Shown: piece after piece, positions 51,455 to 61,606 of the stretch | How the letters are laid out: each line of letters begins with the position of its first letter | How positions within the stretch are numbered: position 1 is the stretch's first letter | Made by a program: the position numbers and the translations under genes | Notes under the pieces: generated by a model | Told to the model about the DNA's origin: nothing | Databases searched by the model: none | Seen by the model: only the letters and a program-made list of their open reading frames with translations | DNA from: an uncultured Aquimarina sp. | GTDB taxonomy: Bacteria > Bacteroidota > Bacteroidia > Flavobacteriales > Flavobacteriaceae | Direction: 5' to 3' | Assembly: GCA_947500505.1 (NCBI GenBank) | Contig: CANMSL010000002.1 | Coordinates: 558,001 to 622,000, forward strand | Length of the DNA: 64,000 nt

Positions 51455-53249
51455 TTTTAAAATATTTCTGTTCCAGCTCTGCCTGAAATTCTTCCATTAC
51501 AGGTTTTACTGTACTTTCGGGTAAATCAGCGATTCTGATATACATCAAACCATCCACCGCGTTATTGAACAATGGATCCACATTAAATGCAACTACTTTG
51601 GCATTTTGTTTAATATATTTCTTAATTAATACCGGAATTCTAAGGCTTCCTGGTTCAATTTCATCAATTATTTTGTCAAATTTATTAAGATCGCTCCTAC
51701 TCTCATCAAAAACAAAATCCTTATCAGCATCCTTCAATTTTACCTTAAACTCTTTTTTGGGTCTAACGTATTGTGCTACATAAGGATCATAGTAATGTGA
51801 TTTCATAAATTCTATCATCAATGACTTAGAAAAATTACTGAATTTATTACTTATACTAACTCCGCCAATCAGATATTTATGATCCGGAAAACGAAGTGTA
51901 CAATGTACGATCCCTTTCCAAAGCAAGAATAATGGCATGGGGCGTTGCTGGTATTCTTTAACAATAAAAGCCCGGCCCATCTCAATAGATTGACTCATCA
52001 TTTTGTGTAATTCTGGTTCAAATCTAAAAAGATCTTGCAAGTAAAAACCATCAATACCAAAACTATTATAGATTTCATTACCCATTCCCATTCGATACGC
52101 TCCCGCGATCTTCTTTGCTCCTATATCCCACAAAAACATATGATGGTAATAATCATCAAAAGGATCCAGATCAATAGACTGATTTGTTCCTTCTCCAATT
52201 TCTCGGAAAGTAATCTCCCTCAACCTTCCTATTTCATGAACTACATTAGGGATACATTCCTTTTTTGCCAGAAAAACTTCATAGTTTTTACTCGCTAATA
52301 AACGTTTATCATTTTCCCTGCAATACTCTAATTCTGATTCTATAGAGTTAATACTTCCTCCGGAGGCAATTTCCTTAGGTGATTTAGGCAATTTTAGGTT
52401 CTGCGGAATAGACTCCATCAAGGTCTTTTTTTCATAGGGATTGGCCAACATATAGGTTTTTTTACGCAAAAAGTTGGTAAAATCATCAATATTAGCATAT
52501 TCCTCCTGATCCTTTACGGAAACAGGATTACCGATTCGAACCTTAATAGTCCTGTTTTCCTGTGAAAAAAGTTCACTCGGTAATTTAGCCGTTCTTAAAG
52601 TATCATTTATAGATGCCAGCTTATAAAAAAGCCTGCTATTTCTTGCATGAAAGTAGATTGGAATCACAGGAACTTTTGCTTTCTTTACTAATCGTATTGC
52701 ACCAGATTCCCAAGGCTTATCCACGTGGTTTTTGCCTTCCTTAATCGTAGAAACTTCGCCAGCAGGAAAAATCCCTAATGGTTTTCCTTTTTTAAGATGT
52801 AAAATTGCTTCTTTTATCCCTTTATGACTTGATCTTACTTCCTTTCTGTTTTCGAAAGGATTTACCGGCATTATGTATTGCTTTAATGGAGTAAAATTAT
52901 GTAATAAGAAATTTGCGATAATCTTGTAGTCCGATCGATGTTCTAGCATTAATTTCAAGAGTAATATTCCATCCAATCCTCCTAACGGATGATTAGAAAG
53001 TGTAATAAAAGCTCCCTCTTTAGGTAATCTTTTCAAGTCTTCCGGAGGAATCTCGAAAGTAACCCCGTACATGTCTAACACCTTTTGCACAAAGTCTTTA
53101 CCATCTAAATGACTAATACTATCATACTGACGGTTAATCTTTGATAATCGCGTGATTTTTAGAATCATCCAACCAACAAAAGTGCCAATAAAGCCTAGTT
53201 TATCCAATTTAAGCCCTTTGGCTACTTCTTTTGAGGTGACTACCGCCAT
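51441..53249 (-). CDS. Bifunctional ornithine/glycine-lipid synthase (OlsF-type)
   Basis: A 602-residue fusion. The N-terminal PlsC-type acyltransferase (about 80-260) shows NHPLGGLDGI (H-x4-D) and FPAGEVS. The C-terminal hemolysin/GNAT-like N-acyltransferase (about 310-480) shows REITFREIGEGTNQSIDLD and AGAYRMGMG. OlsF proteins make ornithine lipid in Flavobacterium and Serratia; glycine lipid is the alternative product in Bacteroidota. The order O-acyltransferase then N-acyltransferase is seen directly. The substrate amino acid cannot be read from sequence. Confidence 0.8.
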   Translation of the reverse strand: MAVVTSKEVAKGLKLDKLGFIGTFVGWMILKITRLSKINRQYDSISHLDGKDFVQKVLDMYGVTFEIPPEDLKRLPKEGAFITLSNHPLGGLDGILLLKLMLEHRSDYKIIANFLLHNFTPLKQYIMPVNPFENRKEVRSSHKGIKEAILHLKKGKPLGIFPAGEVSTIKEGKNHVDKPWESGAIRLVKKAKVPVIPIYFHARNSRLFYKLASINDTLRTAKLPSELFSQENRTIKVRIGNPVSVKDQEEYANIDDFTNFLRKKTYMLANPYEKKTLMESIPQNLKLPKSPKEIASGGSINSIESELEYCRENDKRLLASKNYEVFLAKKECIPNVVHEIGRLREITFREIGEGTNQSIDLDPFDDYYHHMFLWDIGAKKIAGAYRMGMGNEIYNSFGIDGFYLQDLFRFEPELHKMMSQSIEMGRAFIVKEYQQRPMPLFLLWKGIVHCTLRFPDHKYLIGGVSISNKFSNFSKSLMIEFMKSHYYDPYVAQYVRPKKEFKVKLKDADKDFVFDESRSDLNKFDKIIDEIEPGSLRIPVLIKKYIKQNAKVVAFNVDPLFNNAVDGLMYIRIADLPESTVKPVMEEFQAELEQKYFKNGDK

Positions 53250-53302
53250 TAAATACGTTTTGTGCTAACTACAAATATAACAAAATCATGTAATAGGATA
53301 TC

Positions 53303-54556
53303 CTATTGTTTAACAACCATTTGATACGTTTCTTTCGTGCTTTGTTTGAGTAAAATATCCTGATTTTGTTCTAAGGATAGAATTGAATTCTTATCAAAAT
53401 GTCTGATCGTAAATAAGGACACATTCTTTTCGTAAGAAACGTTAAATTTAGGTTTTAAGTGTTTTAGTAATTGCGCAAAGCGATCAAATTTATCATCCAG
53501 GCATACAGAAAAGCTAATTGCTGAGTTTTGAATAAGATCTACTTTTAACTGATAGGCATGAAAAAGACTGAAAATTTCACTTATATTATCCTCTACAATA
53601 AAAGAAAAATCTAAGGAAGCAAGTGATAACAGTATTTGATTTTTCTTTACAATATAACATGGTAGCTGAGGGACTAATCTTTGACCTTTTTTAACAGATG
53701 TTCCTTCATTTTCAGGATTCAGAAACGACTTTACGTAAAGAGGGATTTCTTTTCGTTGTAAAGGTTGTAACGTTTTTGGATGAATTACTGAAGCTCCATA
53801 AAAAGCTAATTCTATAGCTTCTTCGTAAGAAATCTGCGATAGTAGTTTCGTATTTTCAAAGACTCTGGGATCTCCGTTAAGAACTCCTGGAACATCTTTC
53901 CAAATAGTAACGCTGGTAGCATTTGTACAATATGCAAAAATACCCGCAGTATAATCACTACCTTCTCTACCTAAGGTGGTAGTAAAATTATTGTCATCTG
54001 ATGCTATAAAACCCTGGGTAACAATTAATCCATTTTTATCAATTGCTTTATCGATTTTTTGCTGAGTAATTTTCCAATCAACTGCTGCATCCCTATAAAT
54101 ATCATTTGTTTTAATTACATCCCTCGCATCCAGCCAGTGATTTTTATAACCTACTTCAGCTAAATACGCACTAACGATTCTGGTTGCAATTAGTTCACCA
54201 TAGCAAACTATTTGATCGTATACATAATCGTACCGTGTTGACTTATTTCGCTTTAATGTCGTTTCCATATCGTGTATAAGCGAATTAATCTTCCCAAAAA
54301 TCGGATGCTGTTTATTTTCAAATAGATTACTTAATATTTCGATATGATATTTTTTTATAAAATCTATAGAATTTTTAAGTTCCTCACTTTGATTTAAATA
54401 ATGATCTACTATAGTTTCCAAAGCATTTGTAGTTTTACCCATCGCTGAAACCACGATTAGTATATTAGTATTACCAACCTTTTGCAGTACATTGATTACA
54501 TTTTTTACACCCCTAGCATCTTTCACAGATGCACCACCAAATTTAAAAACCCTCAT
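53303..54556 (-). CDS. lysC: Aspartate kinase
   Basis: A 417-residue monofunctional aspartokinase from the ATG at 54556 (a GTG one codon earlier is also in frame). KFGGASVKDA opens the kinase domain, followed by VVSAMGKTTNAL, TTLGREGSDYTAGIFA and GDPRVFENTKLL. The C-terminal 120 residues are an ACT-like regulatory pair. It feeds lysine, threonine and methionine synthesis. Confidence 0.92.
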   Translation of the reverse strand: MRVFKFGGASVKDARGVKNVINVLQKVGNTNILIVVSAMGKTTNALETIVDHYLNQSEELKNSIDFIKKYHIEILSNLFENKQHPIFGKINSLIHDMETTLKRNKSTRYDYVYDQIVCYGELIATRIVSAYLAEVGYKNHWLDARDVIKTNDIYRDAAVDWKITQQKIDKAIDKNGLIVTQGFIASDDNNFTTTLGREGSDYTAGIFAYCTNATSVTIWKDVPGVLNGDPRVFENTKLLSQISYEEAIELAFYGASVIHPKTLQPLQRKEIPLYVKSFLNPENEGTSVKKGQRLVPQLPCYIVKKNQILLSLASLDFSFIVEDNISEIFSLFHAYQLKVDLIQNSAISFSVCLDDKFDRFAQLLKHLKPKFNVSYEKNVSLFTIRHFDKNSILSLEQNQDILLKQSTKETYQMVVKQ

Positions 54557-54595
54557 CACTTGCTATTATTTCATCAAAATTTCAGCCGATTCAAA

Positions 54596-55075
54596 CTATT
54601 TTTTTGAAACGAATGCATTCAAACCTTTTTCATCCATTTGCACTACTTGCCATCCTTCCAGAATTTTAGCTCCGCTATTAAGATAAAAGTCAACTGCAGG
54701 TTTATTCCAGTCCAAAACGTTCCATTCTACTCTTTTTACCTCTTGTTCTTTTGCATATTGCATCACCCGTTTGTACAATGCCATACCTATTCCGGTTCCT
54801 CTCTTGGATTCCCTAACAATCAGGTCTTCTAAATGAACTGTTCTTCCTTTCCAGGTAGAAAACCTGAAATACACCAAGGCCAAACCAACAATTTCATCAT
54901 TTGCTTCGGCAACAAAACAATGAAACAATGGTTTGTCTCCAAAACCTTCTTTTAACAAATCCTCGACTGTCACATCTACAGCGTTTGGTTCTTTTTCAAA
55001 AATTGCTAATTCTTCAATCAGTAATAGCACTTGCGGCATATCTTCAGCCAGTCCGTCCCTAATAATATAGTCCAT
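54596..55075 (-). CDS. GNAT N-acetyltransferase
   Basis: A 159-residue acetyltransferase starting MDYIIRDGLAEDMPQ at 55075; a TTG at 55093 would add six residues. The acetyl-CoA loop is RGTGIGMALYKRV, and the LEDLIVRESKRGTGIG and NxxAxxFYxxxGA-type end (DFYLNSGAKILEGW) match the diamine/thialysine acetyltransferase group. Substrate is unproven. It lies 40 bp upstream of lysC and is probably co-transcribed. Confidence 0.88.
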   Translation of the reverse strand: MDYIIRDGLAEDMPQVLLLIEELAIFEKEPNAVDVTVEDLLKEGFGDKPLFHCFVAEANDEIVGLALVYFRFSTWKGRTVHLEDLIVRESKRGTGIGMALYKRVMQYAKEQEVKRVEWNVLDWNKPAVDFYLNSGAKILEGWQVVQMDEKGLNAFVSKK

Positions 55076-55200
55076 AGTACAAAAGTTTATCAAAACTATA
55101 AAATATGTGTCAGAAACCAGACATTTTTATAATGTTATGCTTCCCTGTTTTATGTTTTCATAATTCTTGAAAAAGTTTAGCAAATTAAATCACGAAAACG

Positions 55201-55229
55201 TTGTAGTTATTTAAAAAATAATACTTTTG
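55201..55229 (+). promoter_or_regulatory. Promoter of fbp
   Basis: A TTG (55201-55203) and the -7 box TACTTTTG (55222-55229) are separated by 18 bp, matching the Bacteroidetes consensus. The box ends 21 bp before the fbp ATG. Confidence 0.7.
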
Positions 55230-55250
55230 CACAAAATCCGTGTAACCAAT

Positions 55251-56261
55251 ATGGCTAGAAAAAACCAAACTTTAGGAGAATTTATTATTGAAAATCAACA
55301 GGATTTCCCGTATGCGAGTGGAGAACTTTCCAGATTAATCAATTCCATTCGTCTAGCGGCAAAAATGGTAAATCACGAAGTGAATAAAGCCGGTTTAGTT
55401 GATATTACTGGTGCAATTGGTGACGTTAATATACAGGGAGAGGATCAACAAAAGTTGGATGTTCTCGCTAATGAAACATTCATCAACACACTTACAAACA
55501 GAGAAATCGTTTGTGGTATTGCTTCTGAAGAAAATGATGATTTTATTACTATAAAAGGTCAAAAAAATGACCATAGGAATAATTACGTAGTCCTTATGGA
55601 TCCTCTTGATGGTAGCTCCAACATTGATGTGAATGTTTCTGTTGGAACTATTTTTTCAATCTATAGGAGAGTTACTCCAACTGGGACACCTGTGACAATA
55701 GAAGATTTTCTCCAACCGGGTAATTTACAAGTTGCCGCAGGATACATCATTTATGGAACCTCCACAATGTTAGTATACACTACTGGCCATGGCGTTAATG
55801 GTTTTACACTTAACCCAGCTTTAGGAACCTATTATTTGTCACATCCTAACATGAAATTTCCTGAAGATGGAAACATTTATTCAGTGAATGAAGGAAACTA
55901 TATACACTTCCCTCAAGGAATCAAAGATTACATTAAATATTGCCAAGAGGAAAAAGACGATCGCCCATACACGTCCAGATATATAGGATCATTGGTGAGT
56001 GATATCCATCGCAATATGATAAAAGGTGGAATTTATATGTATCCAAATACATCTAAATCTCCGAACGGCAAACTACGGTTATTATATGAATGCAACCCTA
56101 TAGCATTTATAGCTGAACAAGCAGGAGGATCTGCAAGTGATGGATTCAGAAGAATTATGGATATTAAACCAGAAGAGCTTCATGAAAGAACTCCTTTTAT
56201 TTGCGGAAGCAAAAATATGGTGAAGAAAGTAGAATCCTTTATGCAAAAATCTAAATCTTGA
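55251..56261 (+). CDS. fbp: Fructose-1,6-bisphosphatase, class 1
   Basis: This 336-residue gluconeogenic enzyme starts [12 protein letters not shown] at 55251. An earlier TTG at 55227 overlaps the -7 box and is rejected. Metal-site motifs are [16 protein letters not shown] and the C-terminal [23 protein letters not shown]. It releases phosphate from fructose 1,6-bisphosphate. Confidence 0.95.
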   Translation: MARKNQTLGEFIIENQQDFPYASGELSRLINSIRLAAKMVNHEVNKAGLVDITGAIGDVNIQGEDQQKLDVLANETFINTLTNREIVCGIASEENDDFITIKGQKNDHRNNYVVLMDPLDGSSNIDVNVSVGTIFSIYRRVTPTGTPVTIEDFLQPGNLQVAAGYIIYGTSTMLVYTTGHGVNGFTLNPALGTYYLSHPNMKFPEDGNIYSVNEGNYIHFPQGIKDYIKYCQEEKDDRPYTSRYIGSLVSDIHRNMIKGGIYMYPNTSKSPNGKLRLLYECNPIAFIAEQAGGSASDGFRRIMDIKPEELHERTPFICGSKNMVKKVESFMQKSKS

Positions 56262-56263
56262 AA

Positions 56264-56389
56264 TCAACTATCTCGGGACAACCACGCGATGTCTCCAGAG
56301 AAAACACTGTCGTAACATTTCGAGGTAAGCATCGGAGCATTAAACTCCACAAATTCGATTAATACTTCTTTAATTTTTTCTTTTTTCAT
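56264..56389 (-). CDS. Possible 41-residue small protein
   Basis: An ATG-started frame at 56389 encodes MKKEKIKEVLIEFVEFNAP and runs to a TGA at 56264-56266, giving 41 residues with a normal amino-acid mix. It fills the gap convergent with fbp. No promoter or homolog can be checked here. The rest of the gap (56390-56568) shows only an inverted repeat GATAA/TTATC near 56477-56493. Confidence 0.3.
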   Translation of the reverse strand: MKKEKIKEVLIEFVEFNAPMLTSKCYDSVFSGDIAWLSRDS

Positions 56390-56568
56390 AATTACAAAAG
56401 AAAAAATTAGGAGTTATTTACACAATTTACCCTAAATCCTCAACTAATAATCTATGATATTAAGAGTATAAGGCGGGATAAGTTAACATTATCATTCTCT
56501 GCCTCCTATTTTTAATGTTTTTATGTTAAATTTACGAATAGCTCATATATTAAAGTAAATTAACCAAA

Positions 56569-56922
56569 ATGGCCAAAGAAAATAAAGCTACTGAAGAACA
56601 GGTTGTAAACGATCCTTCTTCAAAAATAGAAGCAATCAAAAACTTAATTTTTGGAGATAATATTGCTGCTTATAATTCTGAGTTTGAATTAGTAAAAAAA
56701 GATATAGCAGCGAAACGACAAGAATTAAGGGATTTTATAGAAGAAACGAGTAAGGAACTGAATCAGGCAATCGATAATCTCAGTACTGATATAAACATCA
56801 GAATAACAGAGTTAGAAGATAATCTTGCGGATAAGGTAGAAATGCTAGATAATAAAAAAGTTGATAGAAAAACATTAGGTGATCTCTTGATTACCATGGG
56901 AGAAAAAATTAATAAGAAGTAA
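56569..56922 (+). CDS. Coiled-coil protein, first gene of the GTPase operon
   Basis: A 117-residue helical protein with heptad-like charge (about 40-100) and no signal or membrane segment. I know no family for it. It is followed after 17 bp by a related-looking helical plus longin-like protein gene, then a Rab-like GTPase and a hybrid kinase. It may be a scaffold for the GTPase module. Confidence 0.7.
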   Translation: MAKENKATEEQVVNDPSSKIEAIKNLIFGDNIAAYNSEFELVKKDIAAKRQELRDFIEETSKELNQAIDNLSTDINIRITELEDNLADKVEMLDNKKVDRKTLGDLLITMGEKINKK

Positions 56923-56939
56923 TCCGTTTATCCAAAATT

Positions 56940-57764
56940 ATGGAAGAACAGGATAAACTTAAGATTCTAAAAGAACTTCTTCTTACAGAAGAGAAGGAGT
57001 ATGCAGATTCCATTGCCAAAAAAGTTGATGAACTCAGTAAAATTGTTCATCAAAAACAAGAGCTTTCTCATAAGGTAGATCCTATCATCGATGACAAACT
57101 AGAAGAGTTTGTACAGGAGATTCCCAAAACCTTAGGCCCCACTATCACCGAAGCATTAAAGGAAGAAATTAAAAATTCTCAGGATGCTGTCGTCGAAGCA
57201 CTATTTCCAATCATTGGTAAGATGATCAAGAAATATATCGCACACGAAATAAAATTATTAAGTGAAAATATTAATAGAAAGACAAAACAGGCATTTTCTT
57301 TTAAAAATTGGTTCAGAAGAACTAAAGCCAAAGCTCATGGAGTCACCGAGGGAGACCTGGCAATATCCGAGTACGGAAAACCAAGACTAATCCAGATGTT
57401 TGTTATTGAAAAAAACTCTGGACTATTAATCGCAGATTATAGCCCTTTATCTGATGATACTATAGACAAAGATATGGTTGCTGGTATGCTAACTGCCATA
57501 AAAAGTTTTGTAGAAGATGCTTTTCAGGGAGGAAATCAAAACCTAGAAACAATTGAGTACGAATTATATACCATCCATATCCAAAATTTTTATTCTTATT
57601 ATATTGCCGCTGTAATTTCTGGTGCATATAATATGATGTTTAAAGAAGTGTTAGAAGATCAAATTATCGATTTTGCACAGCATCACGTTTCAAAACGAGA
57701 ATTAGAAAATAGCGAACTTTTTACCAAAAAATTAAAAAAACATTTTGAAGATGAAATTGTCTAA
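56940..57764 (+). CDS. Helical protein with roadblock/longin-like C-terminal domain
   Basis: A 274-residue protein. Residues 1-130 are helical. Residues about 140-235 look like a roadblock/longin alpha-beta domain (PRLIQMFVIEKNSGLLIADY, then DKDMVAGMLTAIKSFVEDAF), the type of partner that regulates or binds small GTPases. It overlaps the Rab-like GTPase gene by 14 bp. The domain call is by pattern and is not certain. Confidence 0.65.
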   Translation: MEEQDKLKILKELLLTEEKEYADSIAKKVDELSKIVHQKQELSHKVDPIIDDKLEEFVQEIPKTLGPTITEALKEEIKNSQDAVVEALFPIIGKMIKKYIAHEIKLLSENINRKTKQAFSFKNWFRRTKAKAHGVTEGDLAISEYGKPRLIQMFVIEKNSGLLIADYSPLSDDTIDKDMVAGMLTAIKSFVEDAFQGGNQNLETIEYELYTIHIQNFYSYYIAAVISGAYNMMFKEVLEDQIIDFAQHHVSKRELENSELFTKKLKKHFEDEIV

Positions 57765-58242
57765 AAAAGTAGTGCTTTTAGGACACTTTGGAGTAGGAAA
57801 AACATCTTTGTTCAGGCGTTTTATTGACAATGAGTTTTCTGAAGATTACAAAGTCACACTAGGCGTTCAGATAAAGAAGAAAGTAATCGAAATGCCTGAT
57901 GGACGAGAACTTTCTATGATCATCTGGGATACAGAAGGTCATACAGATATAGAAGATACCAGAAAATCATACTTGCTGGGATCCAGCGCTTTTATTTATG
58001 TTTTTGACTTAACCAGGGTTGACACCTATGAAAACCTGAAAGATGACTTTACTTATCTGTCTAAAAACTATGCAAAAGTTAAAATTAAAGTGATTGGTAA
58101 CAAATTGGATTTGGTCAGTGAAAAAGAGGCTTTAAAAAAAATAGAAGAACAAAATATTGTAGTTGATTGTCTAACAAGCGCCAAAACAAATAAAAATGTG
58201 CAGGATTTCTTTTTAGACCTTGCTAGAGAAATAACCAATTAG
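57751..58242 (+). CDS. Rab/Ras-like small GTPase
   Basis: A 163-residue protein from the ATG at 57751 (a TTG at 57745 is upstream). GTPase motifs: P-loop GHFGVGKTS, switch DTEGH in place of the usual DTAGQ, NKLD and TSAKT. The glutamine after DxxG is histidine, so intrinsic hydrolysis may differ. No C-terminal prenylation cysteine is present. It belongs to the bacterial Ras-superfamily set and works presumably with the neighbouring roadblock-like protein. Confidence 0.88.
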   Translation: MKLSKKVVLLGHFGVGKTSLFRRFIDNEFSEDYKVTLGVQIKKKVIEMPDGRELSMIIWDTEGHTDIEDTRKSYLLGSSAFIYVFDLTRVDTYENLKDDFTYLSKNYAKVKIKVIGNKLDLVSEKEALKKIEEQNIVVDCLTSAKTNKNVQDFFLDLAREITN

Positions 58243-58246
58243 TGCG

Positions 58247-59785
58247 ATGACATATAAGGAAGAGAATATACCATTTGATCAAAAAACACAACGTACTGTT
58301 ACTGATCTTGATGGAATCATCACCCAAACTGATGCCAATATATTTCGATGGAAAATCGAAACCTCTCTCTATGATGCTCATCCCTTTTTTGAAATATTAA
58401 AATGTTTTATTGATGATTTTGACAAAGAAGAAACAACATACAATTTTCCGTGTATTCATCTCGAGGATGAAGACTTCGAAAAGATATGTGATGTAACCAT
58501 CAAAATAACTCCTCAAGAAGTTATCATTCTCCTTTTTGATTATACTTCAAAATATTATGAACTAAACAAAATCGCTCAGCAAAAAAATGAATCTATTCTT
58601 AAGGCTAAAGCACTAGAGCTTAAAAATCAATACCTTCTGGAGAAAGAAAAATTTAAAAACAGTTTCATTTTCAACATTAACCATGAAATCAGAACACCAT
58701 TAACCGGAATTTTAGGTTTTATAGAAGTACTAGAAAAGACCAACTTAAATTTTGAACAAGAAGAACTAACAAGGATCATTAAAAGGCAAAGTTTGCATCT
58801 CAACGCCCTGATCGAAGATATGGTCGACATTTCCAAGATAGAATCCGGTGCAATTAAAATAGTAGATGAGCGATTTTTATTTACCAATCTTGTAAAAGGT
58901 TTTAAGGAAACCTACTCTAAACTCGCAGAGGCAAAAGGAATCATTTTTGAAACATATATTGATCCTAACATTCAGGAATATCTTATTGGGGACAGAACAC
59001 GGGTTTTTCAGATTTTAAATAACATTCTTCATAATGCTTTTAAGTTTACCGAAGAAGGTAAAATAACGCTCTTTGTAAACAAAAATTACCAGCGTACTAA
59101 TAAACTTAGTATAAGTTTTAAAATAGAAGACACCGGAATAGGCATCCAAGAAGAAAATCTTACAACTATTTTCGAAAGATTTACCCGTTTTAATGAAGAT
59201 AAACGAATATCGGGCACTGGATTAGGTCTGGCAATAGTAAAAGATCTGGTTAATCTGTTGGGTGGTGAAATTAAAGTAAGCAGCCAACCGGATAAGGGCA
59301 CTATCTTTGAAGTTAAACTGCCTTTTAAGTTTGAAGTAAGAAAATCCACTCTCGAAACAAAGAAAAGAACTTACAATCTGCCTGATTCTAAAAAAAAATT
59401 CAGAATTCTTGTGGTAGAAGATGAAGAGGCTACCCAATTTCTGATAATGAAAATATTGATAAGTCACGGAAGCTTCTTTGTGGATGTAGCTATCAATGGA
59501 GAAGAAGCTATTAGTTATTTGGAAAAAAGAAATTACGATTTAGTTTTAATGGATTTAAAACTATCCAAAGTCGACGGTTATCAAGCAACACATATGATAC
59601 GAAAAAATTACGGAGATAAGGTAATTTCTGAAGTCCCAATTATCGGATTTACCGCTAAATCCACAGAAGCAGAAAGAGATAAATGTCTTCGTTCCGGTAT
59701 GGACGATTTTATTACTAAACCTTTCGAACAAGAAGATTTGATCTATAAGATAGTGAAACAAATAGCTAAAAAAGCCGCTTCGTAA
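58247..59785 (+). CDS. Hybrid sensor histidine kinase/response regulator
   Basis: A 512-residue soluble kinase. The N-terminal 110 residues have no known sensor domain. HisKA follows with H146 (NINHEIRTPLTG), HATPase with GTGLGLAIVKDLV, and a C-terminal receiver with D436 (LVLMDLKLSKVDGY). It has no membrane segment. Translated 4 bp after the GTPase, it may report GTPase state. No output regulator gene is adjacent. Confidence 0.92.
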   Translation: MTYKEENIPFDQKTQRTVTDLDGIITQTDANIFRWKIETSLYDAHPFFEILKCFIDDFDKEETTYNFPCIHLEDEDFEKICDVTIKITPQEVIILLFDYTSKYYELNKIAQQKNESILKAKALELKNQYLLEKEKFKNSFIFNINHEIRTPLTGILGFIEVLEKTNLNFEQEELTRIIKRQSLHLNALIEDMVDISKIESGAIKIVDERFLFTNLVKGFKETYSKLAEAKGIIFETYIDPNIQEYLIGDRTRVFQILNNILHNAFKFTEEGKITLFVNKNYQRTNKLSISFKIEDTGIGIQEENLTTIFERFTRFNEDKRISGTGLGLAIVKDLVNLLGGEIKVSSQPDKGTIFEVKLPFKFEVRKSTLETKKRTYNLPDSKKKFRILVVEDEEATQFLIMKILISHGSFFVDVAINGEEAISYLEKRNYDLVLMDLKLSKVDGYQATHMIRKNYGDKVISEVPIIGFTAKSTEAERDKCLRSGMDDFITKPFEQEDLIYKIVKQIAKKAAS

Positions 59786-59797
59786 AGCGGCTTTTTT
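59768..59797 (+). terminator. Strong terminator of the GTPase-kinase operon
   Basis: A perfect 13-bp stem (59768-59780 with 59785-59797) around CGTA ends in six T residues. It overlaps the kinase stop codon. Confidence 0.88.
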
Positions 59798-59823
59798 ATA
59801 TAATTCGAAAAGATTGAAAAACA

Positions 59824-60255
59824 CTATCTATTCATATTTTTTATTTCATCTGCAAAAGTATCTCCATCTACATCTTGATCAACTAACGAAAGAGCTTTAT
59901 CTACCACATATTTAACATTATCTGCTTTGAAACCTAATCCGATACACAGTTTTTCTAGTAAAACTACCTGACCGTCTCCCTTAATATTATCTGCATATAC
60001 CATCCTGGCCAAATCATACAGCCTTTCCAGCCTTAAGTCATAACTCGTTGGAGGGTTAATCGGGTGCGAAGCATAGTCTTTTAATATTTCTTTGTAATCG
60101 TTGTCAGAAATACTAAGATTCCGAGCTAACCGGTCCAAAAAAGCCTTCTCTTCGTGCGTTATTACTCCATCACTCATAGCTACTCTTACAATTGCAGCAA
60201 AATGATCTTGATTTCGTTTTTGAAATCCACTATCAAATAAATCAGATATTGACAT
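59824..60255 (-). CDS. TerB-family protein
   Basis: A 143-residue all-helical protein with the TerB pattern (AIVRVAMSDGVITHEEKAFLDRLA, then MVYADNIKGDGQVVLLEKLC). In Bacteroidota single TerB proteins occur without a tellurite operon and have unknown function. It is convergent with the kinase operon. Confidence 0.85.
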   Translation of the reverse strand: MSISDLFDSGFQKRNQDHFAAIVRVAMSDGVITHEEKAFLDRLARNLSISDNDYKEILKDYASHPINPPTSYDLRLERLYDLARMVYADNIKGDGQVVLLEKLCIGLGFKADNVKYVVDKALSLVDQDVDGDTFADEIKNMNR

Positions 60256-60470
60256 GTGTTCTTTTGTTTAATTTGCCGCAAATATAACTAAACTATACTC
60301 CTTTTAAAATTTAAAAAGATAGATATTCAACTATTTTTATAGCAAATAATTATTTAAACCAAGATTACCCAATAATTAGTACCTTTAAAGTCCAGCCTCA
60401 ATTAACAAACTAACCTTTATTTAGGATTAATTTATTACCCGAACTTTAAAAGTAAACTAACGATAATCCA

Positions 60471-61505
60471 ATGAAATTCAATTTAGCCGTCAATGATATT
60501 TTCGTTCAAGATGTTTTAAATAGCATGTCGGAAAGCTGGGGAACCAAATTATTTAAGAAAAATAATCACACTAAACTTTACCTCCCTGATTCTATAGGCA
60601 GCGGATTCGTAAAATCTGTTCAATTTGCATCTGGGATTGGTTACATACAAACATCATATGTAGTCAAAGAAGACCTGAATTTCACCTTAGAAAACAACCT
60701 CGTGCACCCTCTAAAGATTATTTTCAACATTGGAGACACTTTTTATCATAAATTCAATAATCAGTCAGAATATCGAAAAATTGAAAAATTCGAAGGTGCC
60801 ATAGTTTCTAATAGTAACTATGAGCAACATCAATTTCAAATACCAGCTAATAAATCCATAGAAATTTTTAGTATAGAAATTAACCGAAAACTATTTGAAC
60901 ATAAATTATCGGATTTTGTAATTGATTTGGATAAGGAAATAGACGTTATTTTTAGAGATGTTAATGGTGTTCATCCATATTATGCGAAGTTTAAATTTTC
61001 TTTGGATCCATTCGAGAGAATTCAGGATTTAATAGGGTATGAAGAAGATGGTTTCTTTGCTTCTCTACACAGAGAAAGTATAACCTATTATCTTTTAAAC
61101 GCAGCCTTGCAAAGTTTTTTACTTTTAAAAACGGAAAAAGAGAAAATTGCCGACGTAGATTTAGTTTTGGTTAATAAAATCATTGAAATTTCTCAATTTA
61201 TTGAAGATAATTTGAGCGAATTTTCGAGTATTTCAAAAATTAGTAAGCGTTTTGATATTTCAATTAAGAAAATGCAACAAGGTTTTCAATCCTATTATCA
61301 TTGTAGTGTTAATGATTTCATTCAGAGAAAAAGACTTGAAATTGCAAAAAAACTACTCGACCAAGAAGATTTTAATATTTCTGAAATTGCGTTTCAGGTA
61401 GGATTAAACTCTAAAAGTTATTTTTCAAAATTGTTTAAAGATCGATATGGTGTTAGCCCCATGGACTACAGAAAAACAAGAATAAAAACTATACGTCATT
61501 ATTAG
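60471..61505 (+). CDS. AraC-family regulator
   Basis: A 344-residue protein with an N-terminal ligand/dimer domain of unknown class (about 1-230). The C-terminal AraC HTH (about 242-342) contains SSISKISKRFDISIKKMQQGF and FNISEIAFQVGLNSKSYFSKLFKDRYGVSPMDYR. No membrane segment is present. The target genes are unknown. It stands alone with about 100 bp on its downstream side. Confidence 0.88.
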   Translation: MKFNLAVNDIFVQDVLNSMSESWGTKLFKKNNHTKLYLPDSIGSGFVKSVQFASGIGYIQTSYVVKEDLNFTLENNLVHPLKIIFNIGDTFYHKFNNQSEYRKIEKFEGAIVSNSNYEQHQFQIPANKSIEIFSIEINRKLFEHKLSDFVIDLDKEIDVIFRDVNGVHPYYAKFKFSLDPFERIQDLIGYEEDGFFASLHRESITYYLLNAALQSFLLLKTEKEKIADVDLVLVNKIIEISQFIEDNLSEFSSISKISKRFDISIKKMQQGFQSYYHCSVNDFIQRKRLEIAKKLLDQEDFNISEIAFQVGLNSKSYFSKLFKDRYGVSPMDYRKTRIKTIRHY

Positions 61506-61606
61506 TTTTTAATTTAGTTATACAATTACTAATACTTTCAAAAAAGCACAGTTAGACAATTACTAATTCATAACTTTCTAAAGATTTTCAATCTTGAATA
61601 CCCATA

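Noticed and set aside
59824..60255. TerB as part of a tellurite resistance island
   Set aside because: No terC, terD or terZ neighbours; single TerB genes are common in Bacteroidota.
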